Below are positions 28,316-37,462 of a DNA stretch of 64,000 bases, in pieces. Every line of letters starts with the position of its first letter. Position 1 is the first letter of the stretch. Source of the stretch: Pseudogemmobacter bohemicus. Its GTDB lineage: Bacteria; Pseudomonadota; Alphaproteobacteria; Rhodobacterales; Rhodobacteraceae. A program made the position numbers and the translations under genes. The notes beneath the pieces are model-generated. The model saw only the letters and a program-made list of their open reading frames with translations, ran no database searches and was not told the origin of the DNA. The stretch spans positions 232,058 to 296,057 of the forward strand of contig NZ_QNHG01000004.1 of the NCBI RefSeq assembly GCF_003290025.1, written 5' to 3'.

Positions 28316-29086
28316 CTACCCGGCCCGGGTTGCGACGAAAAAGGCGCGGGGGAAGGGCAGCAAGATCCGCCCGCCCTGTTCGGGATAAAAGGGTGCGATC
28401 CGCGCGCGAAAGGCGGCGAGGAAGTCGCCACGCTCTGCCTCGCTCAGCGGCGCCAGCAGTTGTCGCAGCGCCGAGCCCAGGAACCATTCGATAACGGCAT
28501 CAAGGCCCTGCAGCTCGAAATGATAAACCGTGCGCCAGATGTCGAGACGGCTGCAGCCCGGCCGCAGCAAGGCCTGCAACGCGCCCGCATCCAGCAAGGG
28601 CAGCCGCCTTGCCCGCGCCCTTTCAAGCCGCGCGGCCCAGCGGGGACCGGCAGCAATTCCGTGCATCGCGATATGGGTCGGCTCTTGCAGATTATCCGGC
28701 ATCTGCACCGCCAGAACACCGCCCGGGGCAAGCTGTGCCAGCAGCCGGGGAAAGAGGCTCCGGTGATCAGGGATCCATTGCAGTGAGGCATTGGCAAAGA
28801 TCAGATCCTGCGGCCGCCCGGCCTGCCAGATCGCGATATCCGCCTCTTCAAAGCGGCAATCGGGCAAGGCCTCGCGCGCCATGCGCAGCATATCGGCATC
28901 CGTGTCGATGCCGGTGATCCGCGCCGTGCCGAACCTCTCACGCAGGAGTGCGGTGGAATTCCCCGGGCCCGATCCCAGATCGCTCACCTCGCGGGCCTCC
29001 TCCAGCGGAACCGCCGCCAACAGATCCCGCGCCGGTCGCGTCCGTGCATCAAGGAATTTCGCATATTGCCCTGCCGACCAGCCCAT
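28316..29086 (-). CDS. tam: trans-aconitate 2-methyltransferase-like SAM methyltransferase
   Basis: 256 aa, the family length. N-terminal WSAGQYAKFLDARTRPARDLL is the Tam signature; SAM motif I is SDLGSGPGNSTALL; DLIFANASLQWIPDH and VQMPDNLQEPTH are also typical. Tam methylates trans-aconitate, a spontaneous inhibitor formed from cis-aconitate. The ATG at 29086 has a GGGGAG ribosome site; the frame extends upstream without similarity. Divergent from the binding-protein gene. Confidence 0.88.
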   Translation of the reverse strand: MGWSAGQYAKFLDARTRPARDLLAAVPLEEAREVSDLGSGPGNSTALLRERFGTARITGIDTDADMLRMAREALPDCRFEEADIAIWQAGRPQDLIFANASLQWIPDHRSLFPRLLAQLAPGGVLAVQMPDNLQEPTHIAMHGIAAGPRWAARLERARARRLPLLDAGALQALLRPGCSRLDIWRTVYHFELQGLDAVIEWFLGSALRQLLAPLSEAERGDFLAAFRARIAPFYPEQGGRILLPFPRAFFVATRAG

Positions 29087-29297
29087 ATCGCTGCTCCCCT
29101 TCCGTTGTGCCGCCCCAGCTGCCGCCGCCCGCAAAGCAGGCGCCGAAACCCTCTCCCGGTCTCGGTACAGCGGAAAGCCGTTTGCCGCGATCAAAGATGC
29201 TTGTGAGAGAAATTCACCTGTCATAGCCTCGGGAATGACAAGCCGTCTGCGGCTTTCCCGCCGCAGGCAGACGACAGCAACCGCCAGAGGAGTCACA

Positions 29298-30350
29298 ATG
29301 ACCCGTTGCCTTTCTTATCTCGCCGGAGCCGCCTCGGCCATCGCGCTCGCCACCGCTGCGCAGGCCGCCGACCCCGAGCTGACTGTCTTTGACTGGGCAG
29401 GCTGGGAAATCGACGGCGCGCTGGCCCCCTATGTCGCGAAACACGGGCAAAAACCGACCTATGCCTTCTATGCGGATGACGATGAGGCCTTCCAGAAGGT
29501 TTCCTCGGGCTTCAAGGCCGATGTGGTCCATCCCTGCCCTGGCGCCGTGCCGAATTACCGCGAGGCCGGGCTGATCGAGCCCTGGGATATCTCGAAGATC
29601 GAGGCTTTCAAGAATATCGACCCGGAGCTGCTGGAATCGCAACACATCAAGGATGATCAGGGCGTCTGGTTCATCCCCTACGATTTCGCCTATACCGCCA
29701 TCGCCTATAACAAAGACAAGGTGTCAGAGGACAAGGTCGCCTCGCTCAATGTCTTCCTGAACCCGGAATTCAAAGGCAAGATCGCGATTTCGGACAATTC
29801 CGATGACGCCTGGGCGCTTGGATTCCTTGCCACCGGCACCACCTCCTGGGATGAGGTGACCGATGATCAGATCGCCGCCGCCGCCGCCTGGCTGCGCGAG
29901 GCCGCGCCGAATGTGCGCTCCTGGTGGTCGGACCCGTCGGAACTGGCGCAGCTGATGGCAAGCGGAGAGGTCGAGGTCGCCTGGTCCTGGAATGACCCGG
30001 TTGCGCTGTTGCAGGCCGATGGCTTCCCGGTTGGCTTCAACCGCTCGCCGGCGGAAGGCTCGACCACCTTCTTCTGCGGTTTCGTCAATATGAAGGACGG
30101 CCCCGGCAAGGAAGACAAGGTTTATGACTGGGTGAATTCGATGTTCGCGGTGGAAAGCCTGCCGGCGATCATCGAAGCCATCGGCTATGCCAATACGAAC
30201 AAGGCCGCGACCGATGCCGTCGATCCCGAAAAGCTGAAAGCCGCCTTCCTTGATCCGGTCAGCACCACGCTGTTCCGCCAGACCCCGATGGACCCGGATC
30301 TGCGCGCGCGCCTCTTGGAAGAGTTCGAGCTGATCAAGATGGGGCTCTGA
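29298..30350 (+). CDS. periplasmic substrate-binding protein, polyamine (PotD)-type
   Basis: 350 aa. Signal peptide at residues 1-23 (MTRCLSYLAGAASAIALATA with cleavage after AQA), then an ABC solute-binding protein fold: LTVFDWAGWE, DDDEAFQKVSSGFKADVVHPC, YDFAYTAIAYNKD and ELAQLMASGEVEVAWSWN are PotD/PotF-like. A strong AGAGGAG ribosome site precedes the ATG. It probably binds a polyamine or related cation, but no permease or ATPase gene is adjacent, so it is an orphan that must use a transporter encoded elsewhere. Confidence 0.88.
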   Translation: MTRCLSYLAGAASAIALATAAQAADPELTVFDWAGWEIDGALAPYVAKHGQKPTYAFYADDDEAFQKVSSGFKADVVHPCPGAVPNYREAGLIEPWDISKIEAFKNIDPELLESQHIKDDQGVWFIPYDFAYTAIAYNKDKVSEDKVASLNVFLNPEFKGKIAISDNSDDAWALGFLATGTTSWDEVTDDQIAAAAAWLREAAPNVRSWWSDPSELAQLMASGEVEVAWSWNDPVALLQADGFPVGFNRSPAEGSTTFFCGFVNMKDGPGKEDKVYDWVNSMFAVESLPAIIEAIGYANTNKAATDAVDPEKLKAAFLDPVSTTLFRQTPMDPDLRARLLEEFELIKMGL

Positions 30351-30373
30351 CTCCCTCCTGACCGTTTTTATGT

Positions 30374-30406
30374 GCCCCCGGCAGAGCGATCCGCCGGGGG
30401 CTTTTT
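30374..30406 (+). terminator. intrinsic terminator after the binding-protein gene
   Basis: GCCCCCGGC / GCCGGGGGC perfect 9-bp stem with a 10-base loop, followed by TTTTT. Confidence 0.9.
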
Positions 30407-30514
30407 ATCTGGATCAGGGGCTTCGGCGGTCCACCCGCAGCCGATTTGGCTCCCGAGGCTGGTGACAGAGATCACGCCGCCAGGGCGCCATGATCCCCCG
30501 ATACGCATCATATT

Positions 30515-31171
30515 ATGGCAGGCCAGGTTGTATATTCTCCGCATGTCGCAGAGGGCGGCGCGGCCAGCATCGCGACCCTCCCTGACGGGGCGCCGCTTGC
30601 CTGCGTCATCGCCCGGACTGAAAGCGGCCCGATCGCCAACCACCTGCCGCTGCTCCGCGCGCCCAATGCTGCGCTGATCGGCCATGTCGCCCTCGGCAAT
30701 GAAATGCACCGGCTGATCCGCCCCGATCAGGAGGTTCTCGCGGTGTTCCGGCGCGACGACGCCTGTGTCCCGCCCGGGTTCTACCCGACCGGGCAAGAGC
30801 ATCACCGCCATGTGCCCATCTGGCATTACGAGGTCGAGCATATCTGTGGCACGGTGAGCGTTCAGCATGAGGATCACGCCAAACGCGCGGCGGTGGGTCT
30901 GCTGACCTGCAACCAGGAGCGCCGCCTCAACGGCGAAAACGCCCGGCGGATGGCCGATGCGCCGGCGGATTATCCCGAGCAGATGCTGCCCGGCATCGTT
31001 GCCTTCCGCATGAGCCCGACGCGCGGTCTTGCGAAGTCAAAGCTCAGCCAGAACCGCGAGACCGGCGACTGTCTGGGCATGGTGGAAGGGCAGCCCGCGC
31101 GCGCCGGGATTATCGCGGCTGTCCTGGCCCGTTCTGGCCTTGCAGCGTCGGGAGCGCTTCGAAAGCGCTGA
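30515..31171 (+). CDS. PaiB-like FMN-binding negative transcriptional regulator family protein, divergent
   Basis: 218 aa. Family features in order are YSPHVAE near the start, IANHLPLL, LIGHVALGNEMHRLI, FYPTGQEHHRHVPIWHYEVEH (usual YPTK..H..VPTWNY.VVH) and the C-terminal KLSQNR. PaiB-type proteins have a split-barrel flavin/heme-binding fold. The central part is more divergent than usual, no clear ribosome site precedes the ATG, and the gene is flanked by mobile-element debris, so reduced constraint is possible. Its 3' end overlaps the decayed recombinase on the other strand. Confidence 0.65.
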   Translation: MAGQVVYSPHVAEGGAASIATLPDGAPLACVIARTESGPIANHLPLLRAPNAALIGHVALGNEMHRLIRPDQEVLAVFRRDDACVPPGFYPTGQEHHRHVPIWHYEVEHICGTVSVQHEDHAKRAAVGLLTCNQERRLNGENARRMADAPADYPEQMLPGIVAFRMSPTRGLAKSKLSQNRETGDCLGMVEGQPARAGIIAAVLARSGLAASGALRKR

Positions 31172-32083
31172 CGGTGTTGCGGATCGTCCTGGTGGCACCA
31201 GGGGTGTATCGGGCCGTGGTGCCGGGTCCCGGCCATGCCCCGGCAGCCGCTGGATCACGCGGATATCGGGGTTCGGCTCCGGAAGATGCGTCCGCGATCC
31301 TGTGGCGCAGGGCGTGCAACCTGGCGGCCTTCTTCCCCCCGCCAGAGCCATGACCCAGCCAGAACCATCGCACCGCCAGAACCATTGCGCCGTCACAGCC
31401 ATGACCCCGGCGAAAGCACGGCCCGGATGTCGTGGGGGATCGGATTGATCCCGGGCCTGCCGGGACACGCGGCCTGCCCTCGTGCCGAGGGCGCGGCCTG
31501 CCCTTGTGTCGCGCCTCGCGCCAGAAGAGGCACAGCAGATCCGGGCCGGGCCGGGCGGCAGCATGACCCTGTGGTCCTTCGGGCCCTTGCCCTGCCCGAC
31601 ATGACCTGCCCGACACGAATCGACATCCGAGCCCTGTCGATGGCGCCGATCCCGGGAGTGCAGGCTCCGGCCGCCCGCAGTCCTGAAGCCCCGCAGCAGA
31701 GGCGATGCCGGGCGCAACCCGATCCGTCAGCCCCGGCCCCGGCGCGGCCATCAGGAGGCCGGAAACCGCCTTCAGGCTGAAAACCACGGGCCGCCGGCGC
31801 GGCCGGACCGAAACGGCATGAACCGCTGCATATCTTCGCGCCCGCAGGCCATTCTGAAAAGAACCGCAGCGCTGCGGGGTGTCGGAGGCCGGGGCGTGAT
31901 ACCCGCATCGGCCATATGGGGCGGCCAGGCCCGGGGCTCCTCCGGCCTGGCCGTATCGGGAGGCTCCGGGAAAGAGGCGAAGCCCCGGATGACACGGATG
32001 CGGGCCTTCTTCCCCATGCACCGGATGCACATGGCTCGATCCTGCGCCGGCGCAGCGGGGCAGTGCCCGCCCCCCGTCATGGC
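31110..32083 (-). pseudogene. decayed XerC-like tyrosine recombinase (IS91/ISCR-associated type)
   Basis: Near full length can be traced on the minus strand with frame changes: RVIRGFASFPEPPDTARPEE (consensus RF..FL.RSPDTATAE), MADAGITP, then VFSLKAVSGLLMAAPGPGLT with DRVAPGIASAAGL (consensus VLS.EEV.RLLAAA..GL..R.AL.IAYGAGL), VGQGKGPKDHRVML, a LHALRH catalytic block, PDIRVIQ and TTARYTPGATRTIRNTVSAF containing the nucleophilic Tyr. At least four frameshifts separate these blocks. Recombinases of this type accompany IS91/ISCR elements and mediate site-specific recombination. It cannot be active. Confidence 0.75.
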
Positions 32084-32267
32084 CCCCCCTCCCGCCCTAT
32101 GAAAGCCCCCCCCTCGAGCGTCAGACAGAAATCCCCGCAGCTAAAGGCACCGCGCCCACATCACCCATGGACGCCCAAAAAACTACCAATCCAGACAGCC
32201 GCATACGGCAAGGAGACCATTTGGCCTTGTTCGCGTACCGGATCAGGGGTGCCTCCCGGCAAGCCCC

Positions 32268-32819
32268 TTACTGGAACGGGTTCGACGGTGCTGTGGATCC
32301 GCCGCTGGTGATCGCATTGCCGCATTCCAGCAGCGACTCGATCGAGGCTTTCGAGCCTGACAGCGAATAATTCTGCACGTCCTTCCCCTCTTTCGAGCGC
32401 AGGAACAGCTTGTTGCCCTTCGCGATTTCCATCACGAAATCCACCGCCGCGTCACTGTCGGGCAGGTTGAAGGTCACCGAATTCTGCTTGAGGCTGGCCG
32501 AGGTCAGATCCCAGCCCCCGCGCTTGTCGATCTGGACGCGCAGATCCGCGACCTGGCCATCGGTGCCGAAATCCCAGGAGGCAGAGAAGAACTGCAACTG
32601 GATCATCGCATCCTGGAAGATCCAGATCGCAAAGCTCTCCTTGTCATCGCCGACCACGGCACGACAGCCAATCTCGCCATCATCCCAGCCATGGATATCC
32701 ACCTTCCACTGTTTGTGCTGAAAGAGGATCTCGGTGGAATATGCCAGTGCAGGCCCGATCTGGGCCAGCGCGAGCGAGGCGGAAAGCGCGAGACCGGAAA
32801 TTACCCTGGCCAGTTTCAT
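32268..32819 (-). CDS. secreted protein of unknown function
   Basis: 183 aa with a Sec signal peptide (basic MKLARVISGLALSASLALA, probable cleavage after ALA near residue 26) and a soluble mature domain. FAIWIFQDAMIQLQFFSASW and LRVQIDKRGGWDLTSASL are suggestive of the periplasmic invasion-associated-locus-B-like type of beta-rich protein, but the match is not firm. Two cysteines (in GCRAV and LECGN) could form a disulfide. Monocistronic between a dead recombinase and the acyl-CoA synthetase gene. Confidence 0.7.
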   Translation of the reverse strand: MKLARVISGLALSASLALAQIGPALAYSTEILFQHKQWKVDIHGWDDGEIGCRAVVGDDKESFAIWIFQDAMIQLQFFSASWDFGTDGQVADLRVQIDKRGGWDLTSASLKQNSVTFNLPDSDAAVDFVMEIAKGNKLFLRSKEGKDVQNYSLSGSKASIESLLECGNAITSGGSTAPSNPFQ

Positions 32820-32923
32820 TCTCTGATGTCCTTCACGTTCAACTGCCGTTCACAAGAGCGAGAGTGCTGCGAAAGACGGGAATCATCAAATGAAAACTCC
32901 TGTCATAAAGCCTGGAAATGGGG

Positions 32924-34858
32924 TCAGGGCGCCCATTCCCAGGGGCTGGTAAAGCCGCCGAGCACCGCCTCGACCTGGGCATCGCTGACCCCGCCTGCCT
33001 TGCCGACCTGGGCCACAAGACCGCGTTTTTTATCCTCGATCACCGAGGTCACCCGCACCGCGAGCCCCGCTTTCTCAAGACCTGCGTTGAAACAGCGGAT
33101 GATCGCGAGCCGGCGCAGATCCGGCTTGAACACCTTGCCCACAGCGGTTTTCGGCAGTTCCGGCAGGATCTCGATATATTTCGGCACCGCTGCGCGTTCA
33201 GAAATATGGCTCTCGGCATAGGATATCAGCTCGGCCACGGTAGCATCCGATCCCTTGACCAGCTCGACATAGGCCGCAGGCAATTCGCCCGCATGCAGAT
33301 CGGGCTGGCCGATGGCGCCCACAATGGCCACCGCCGGATGGCCCGTCAGCGCCTCTTCGATCACCGCAGGGTCGATATTATGGCCGCCGCGGATGATCAG
33401 ATCCTTGGCGCGGCCGGTGATGAAAAGATAGCCGTCCTGGTCGATACGGCCCAGATCGCCGGTGCGCAGAAAGCGATCCTCGGCGAAAAGATCGTGATTT
33501 TTATCGGCCTCGGTATAGGTCGAGCCCTCGAAAACGCCGGGAGAGCCGACGCAGATCTCGCCCACCTCATCGACGCCCGCCTCGGTAAAGCCGCCCGCCC
33601 CGTCACGGTTCAGGATCCGCACATGGGTATAGGGGAAGGTCAGGCCGACCGAGCCGATCTTTTTCTGCCCCGAAGGCGGGTTTACCGCGACCAGACAGGT
33701 GCATTCGGTCAGCCCGTAACCCTCGACGATCTCGACGCCGGTTTCCTTTTTAAAGCGGTTATACAACTCCACCGGCAGCGGCGCCGACCCCGAGAAGCCA
33801 TTCCTGAGACTGGAAATATCGGCATTGACCGGGCGCTGCATCAAGGCGGCCAAAGCGGTCGGCACGGTGATCAGATAGGTGCAGCGATAGCGCTCGATCA
33901 GCTTCCAGAGATTGTCGAATACGCCCTCGCCCCGATAGCCGGCAGGGGTCGGGAAGACCACATGCCCGCCAGAGGCGATCATCGACATCAGGATCGGATA
34001 GACCGCAAAGACATGGAACAATGGCAGCGGGCACATGACCACATCGGTCTCGCGAAACAGCAACGTCGCGCCGATCCAGCCATTATAGATCATGCCCGAG
34101 ACTTTATGCTGCGCGACCTTGGGCATCCCCGTGGTGCCGCCGGTGTGGAAATAGGCCGCAACGCGGTCGGCGGGATCATCCTGGAAGGTCAGGCGGTCGC
34201 CGGGCTGGCGGGCCAGCGCGGTGTGGAAGCTTTGCACATCCGCCGTATGGGCGACCGGGTTTTTCGGCCGGACCAGCGGTACGATGAACTTCTTCACGCC
34301 CGTCAGATAGGTCAGGAGGTCGATCTCCAGCACATGTTTCACATTGGGCGCGTGGCGAACCGCCTCGGCGACCTTCTGCGCGATATCGGTCTTGGGGAAG
34401 GCGCGCAGCGTCACCACCACTTTCGCCCTGGTCTCGCGCAGGATCGAGGAAATCTGTGACGGCTCCAGGAGCGGGTTGATCGGATTGGCGATCCCCGCAA
34501 CCATGCCGCCAAGCAGCGTCACCGCCGTTTCCAGCGTATTCGGGAGCACATAGGCCACCACATCATCGGGCCCGACCCCCAGCGAGCGGAACAGGTTCGC
34601 CGCCCGCGTCACCTGGTCATGCAGCCCGCCCCAGCTCAGGCTGGATTTCGGCGCCGCCGGGTCGGAAAGCAGCTGATAGCTGATCGCCGGGCGCGAGCCA
34701 TGGGCGGCTTTCACCCGGCTCAGCGCCTCATACATGGTGCGGGACACGTCGCGCGCGGCCCAGGGCATCTCGGCTTCCAGCGCCTTCAGATCTGCCCTGG
34801 TCGCATAAACCTTCTGCGCTGCATTGCCTGGCATTTGGCCCTGACCAGTATCGGACAT
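32924..34858 (-). CDS. acyl-CoA synthetase (AMP-binding enzyme)
   Basis: 644 aa. Activates a carboxylic acid to its CoA thioester through an acyl-AMP intermediate. Motifs are the P-loop-like YFHTGGTTGMPKVAQ, GYGLTECT, LRTGDLGRIDQDGYLFITGR and the C-terminal catalytic lysine in PKTAVGKVFKPDLR. The start at 34858 (MSDTGQGQMPG) removes an improbable Arg-rich extension that the open frame allows. Substrate is unknown; the sequence is of the medium/long-chain or alicyclic acid type rather than acetyl-CoA synthetase. Confidence 0.88.
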   Translation of the reverse strand: MSDTGQGQMPGNAAQKVYATRADLKALEAEMPWAARDVSRTMYEALSRVKAAHGSRPAISYQLLSDPAAPKSSLSWGGLHDQVTRAANLFRSLGVGPDDVVAYVLPNTLETAVTLLGGMVAGIANPINPLLEPSQISSILRETRAKVVVTLRAFPKTDIAQKVAEAVRHAPNVKHVLEIDLLTYLTGVKKFIVPLVRPKNPVAHTADVQSFHTALARQPGDRLTFQDDPADRVAAYFHTGGTTGMPKVAQHKVSGMIYNGWIGATLLFRETDVVMCPLPLFHVFAVYPILMSMIASGGHVVFPTPAGYRGEGVFDNLWKLIERYRCTYLITVPTALAALMQRPVNADISSLRNGFSGSAPLPVELYNRFKKETGVEIVEGYGLTECTCLVAVNPPSGQKKIGSVGLTFPYTHVRILNRDGAGGFTEAGVDEVGEICVGSPGVFEGSTYTEADKNHDLFAEDRFLRTGDLGRIDQDGYLFITGRAKDLIIRGGHNIDPAVIEEALTGHPAVAIVGAIGQPDLHAGELPAAYVELVKGSDATVAELISYAESHISERAAVPKYIEILPELPKTAVGKVFKPDLRRLAIIRCFNAGLEKAGLAVRVTSVIEDKKRGLVAQVGKAGGVSDAQVEAVLGGFTSPWEWAP

Positions 34859-35344
34859 GCCTTCCTCCCCTTTTAACCTGCCCCGTCTCCTGCGGGGATC
34901 ACGCAACAAATGTGAAGGCAGGGGCCAGGATTGCCAACCGGTTTCGGTGAAATTCAACGCAACGTCAGGATTTCCGCCCGCTGGTCCTGCCGGGATGAGG
35001 CCGGGATGGGGTAGTCCGGCGGCACAGGGCCTCTCAGTCAGGCAGCGCTGTCCGCCGGCCGGATCAGCAGACCCGCCGCCCGGATCGCGGCGGTATCGGG
35101 CTGTAATGCCACGGAATGCCGCACCCATGCCCGACGATCAGGACGGAACGGCCCTTTGCGGCCCGGATCAACGGGTTCTCCCCGAAAAAGAGTGAACCGC
35201 TTCTTTGCGGAACCGGCACGGCCCGGGGGATGCCCTGCCCCTTTCGCACCGGCCCAGCAAGTCGGCAACAGAGCCTGGAACCGCCTGCGCTCACCCGGGC
35301 CGGTGGCGGAGAACCGGGGGCCGACTGTGATCACACGGACAGTG
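34859..35344. other. 486-bp intergenic region
   Basis: Upstream region of the acyl-CoA synthetase gene and downstream region of the ABC exporter gene (both on the minus strand). A short minus-strand frame contains LIVGHGCGIP, vaguely like a phosphohistidine-phosphatase tail, but no complete gene is supported. Confidence 0.4.
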
Positions 35345-37147
35345 TCAGGCCGCGATCCCATCAGTGAATTGCAGCTTTGCCAGCCGCGCATAAAGCCCGC
35401 CCTCGCGCACCAGATCATCATGCCTGCCCTCGGCGACGATGCGACCGCCTTCAAAAACGAGGATGCGGTCGGCGCTTTTGACGGTGGCCAGGCGATGGGC
35501 GACCACCAGGGTGCTGCGCCCCTCGGAAAGCCGGCTGAAGGCGGTTTGCACCGCATGTTCCGATTCCGAATCCAGCGCCGAAGTGGCCTCATCCAGCAGC
35601 AGAACCGGCGCATCGCGCAGGATCGCGCGCGCAATCGAGATCCGCTGGCGCTGGCCGCCCGAAAGCATCACGCCACGCTCGCCCAGCCGGCTGTCGTAAC
35701 CGCCCGGCAGCCCCATGATGAAATCATGCGCCTGGGCGGTGCGGGCGGCGGCCTCGACCTCGGCATCCGTGGCATCTGGCCGGCCAAAGCGGATATTTTC
35801 CCGCGCCGTCATGGCAAAGATCACCGGATCCTGCGGCACCAGCGCGATATCGCGGCGGAAATCCTCCCGTACGAGGCTGTCCAGTGCGATCCCGTCCAGC
35901 GTGATCCGCCCTGATTGCGGGTCATAGAAGCGCTCGATCAGCTGGAGAACCGTCGATTTCCCGGCACCCGACGGGCCGACCAGCGCCACCGTCTCGCCCG
36001 GGCTGACGGTGAAGGATACCCCGTGCAGCGCCTGCTGGCCGGGCCGCGTCGGATAAGAGAATCCGACATTCTCAAAGGCAATCGCGCCTTTCACCGGGCG
36101 CGGCAATGCCACCGGCTCAGCCGGATCATTGACCTCGTCTTCGGTGTTCAGCAATTCGACCAGCCGCTCGGTCGCACCGGCTGCGCGCTGCAATTCGCCC
36201 CAGATTTCCGACAGCGACCCGACCGAACCCGCCACCAGCACGGCATAGATCACGAACTGGATCAGCTCGCCCACCGACATCACATCGGCCCGCACATCGC
36301 GCGCGCCGATCCACAAGACCCCGACAATCCCCGCGAAAACCAGGAAAATCACGATCACCGTCATCAGCGCCCGCGTCCCGATCCGGGTTCTGGCCGAGGC
36401 GAAGCTTTCCTCGGTCACGCGCGCGAATGTGGCGCGGGTGGCCCCTTCATGGGTAAAGGCCTGGACGGTCTGGATGGCGCCAAGCGCCTCGGAGGCCATG
36501 CCCGAGCTTTCCGCGATCCAGTCCTGGTTCTCACGCGAGAGCCTTCTCAGCCGCCGCCCCATCACCACGATCGGCACCACCACCGCCGGCACGATCAGCA
36601 AAACCAGCCCGGTCAGCTTGGCCGAGGTCAAAAGCAGCATCACCATGCCGCCGATCAGCATCAGAAGATTGCGCAGCGCAACCGAGACCGAAGAGCCGAT
36701 CACCGACAGGATCAGCGTGGTATCGGTGGTGATGCGCGAGACCACCTCGCCCGTCATGGTCTTTTCGTAAAACGAGGGCGACAGGCCGGTGACGCGGTCA
36801 AACACCGCCTTGCGGATATCGGCGACCACCCGCTCTCCCAGCCGGGTAACGACGTAGTAGCGCAGCCCCGTCCCAAGCGCGAGCAAGGCCGCGATCAGCA
36901 GAAAGGCCGAGAAATAGCTGTCGAGCAGTTTCAGATGATTGCCAAAGCCATCAACCACCCGCCGCACCGCCAGCGGCAGCAAAAGCGTCACTCCGGCGGT
37001 CAGCACCAGCGCGAACAGCGCCAGCAGCAGCATGGCGCGATAGGGGCGCAGGAAGGGCCGCAGCCCGCCAAGAGCCGAGACCTTGCGCGAGGCGCGCTCC
37101 TCTTCGCCGGGGGCTGCCGGGCTGGCAAGGGCTGGCTTACGGGCCAT
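35345..37147 (-). CDS. ABC exporter, fused permease and ATPase (MsbA/LmrA type)
   Basis: 600 aa half-transporter. Six transmembrane helices occupy residues ~30-315, and the ATPase domain follows with Walker A GPSGAGKST, signature LSGGQRQR and Walker B VLLLDEATSALD. It probably homodimerises in the inner membrane and exports a lipid, drug or peptide; the substrate is not evident. The ATG at 37147 (MARKPALAS) has a CAGGAG ribosome site. An in-frame upstream TTG at 37273 would add a repeated EDARP pentapeptide sequence but lacks a ribosome site. Confidence 0.9.
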   Translation of the reverse strand: MARKPALASPAAPGEEERASRKVSALGGLRPFLRPYRAMLLLALFALVLTAGVTLLLPLAVRRVVDGFGNHLKLLDSYFSAFLLIAALLALGTGLRYYVVTRLGERVVADIRKAVFDRVTGLSPSFYEKTMTGEVVSRITTDTTLILSVIGSSVSVALRNLLMLIGGMVMLLLTSAKLTGLVLLIVPAVVVPIVVMGRRLRRLSRENQDWIAESSGMASEALGAIQTVQAFTHEGATRATFARVTEESFASARTRIGTRALMTVIVIFLVFAGIVGVLWIGARDVRADVMSVGELIQFVIYAVLVAGSVGSLSEIWGELQRAAGATERLVELLNTEDEVNDPAEPVALPRPVKGAIAFENVGFSYPTRPGQQALHGVSFTVSPGETVALVGPSGAGKSTVLQLIERFYDPQSGRITLDGIALDSLVREDFRRDIALVPQDPVIFAMTARENIRFGRPDATDAEVEAAARTAQAHDFIMGLPGGYDSRLGERGVMLSGGQRQRISIARAILRDAPVLLLDEATSALDSESEHAVQTAFSRLSEGRSTLVVAHRLATVKSADRILVFEGGRIVAEGRHDDLVREGGLYARLAKLQFTDGIAA

Positions 37148-37170
37148 GGGGGCTCCTGTGGCTGGTTCGG

Positions 37171-37239
37171 CGTCTTCGGGCCGGGCATTTTCGGGCCGGG
37201 CGTCTTCAGGCCGGGCGTCTTCAGGCCGGGCGTCTTCGG
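37171..37239. repeat. 15-bp tandem repeat, about 4.6 copies
   Basis: Units of CGTCTTC + AGG/GGG + CCGGG repeat every 15 bp just upstream of the ABC exporter gene. Read on the minus strand in frame with the exporter the repeat encodes EDARP pentapeptides. The period is a multiple of three, so frame is preserved across copies. Confidence 0.85.
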
Positions 37240-37462
37240 ATTTGTCCCGAGGCGCGGCTGCGGGCCGCTGCAAGGGTTTTGCGGGATTTACGGCTGATAC
37301 CCCGGCACGGCAAGCGTCGTGATGCCGCGCCTGTGGCTTTTACAGGTTCTGGCTGGCACAACCCGGCCAAAGTCCTATAGCCCCCTTCCCCCCGCGCGCC
37401 GCAACGGGCAGTCTGGGCCCCGGGCCGGCCCGCGCCGCGCCCGCCGGGATAAAGGAGACGCC

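Noticed and set aside
35064-35294. Short minus-strand frame with LIVGHGCGIP, resembling a histidine-phosphatase tail
   Set aside because: Only one motif-like stretch, lacking the RHG N-terminal motif and the rest of the fold; chance similarity is likely.
35915-37297. 460-codon plus-strand frame opposite the ABC exporter
   Set aside because: Low-complexity His/Gln/Arg-rich translation, fully antisense to a clear ABC transporter.
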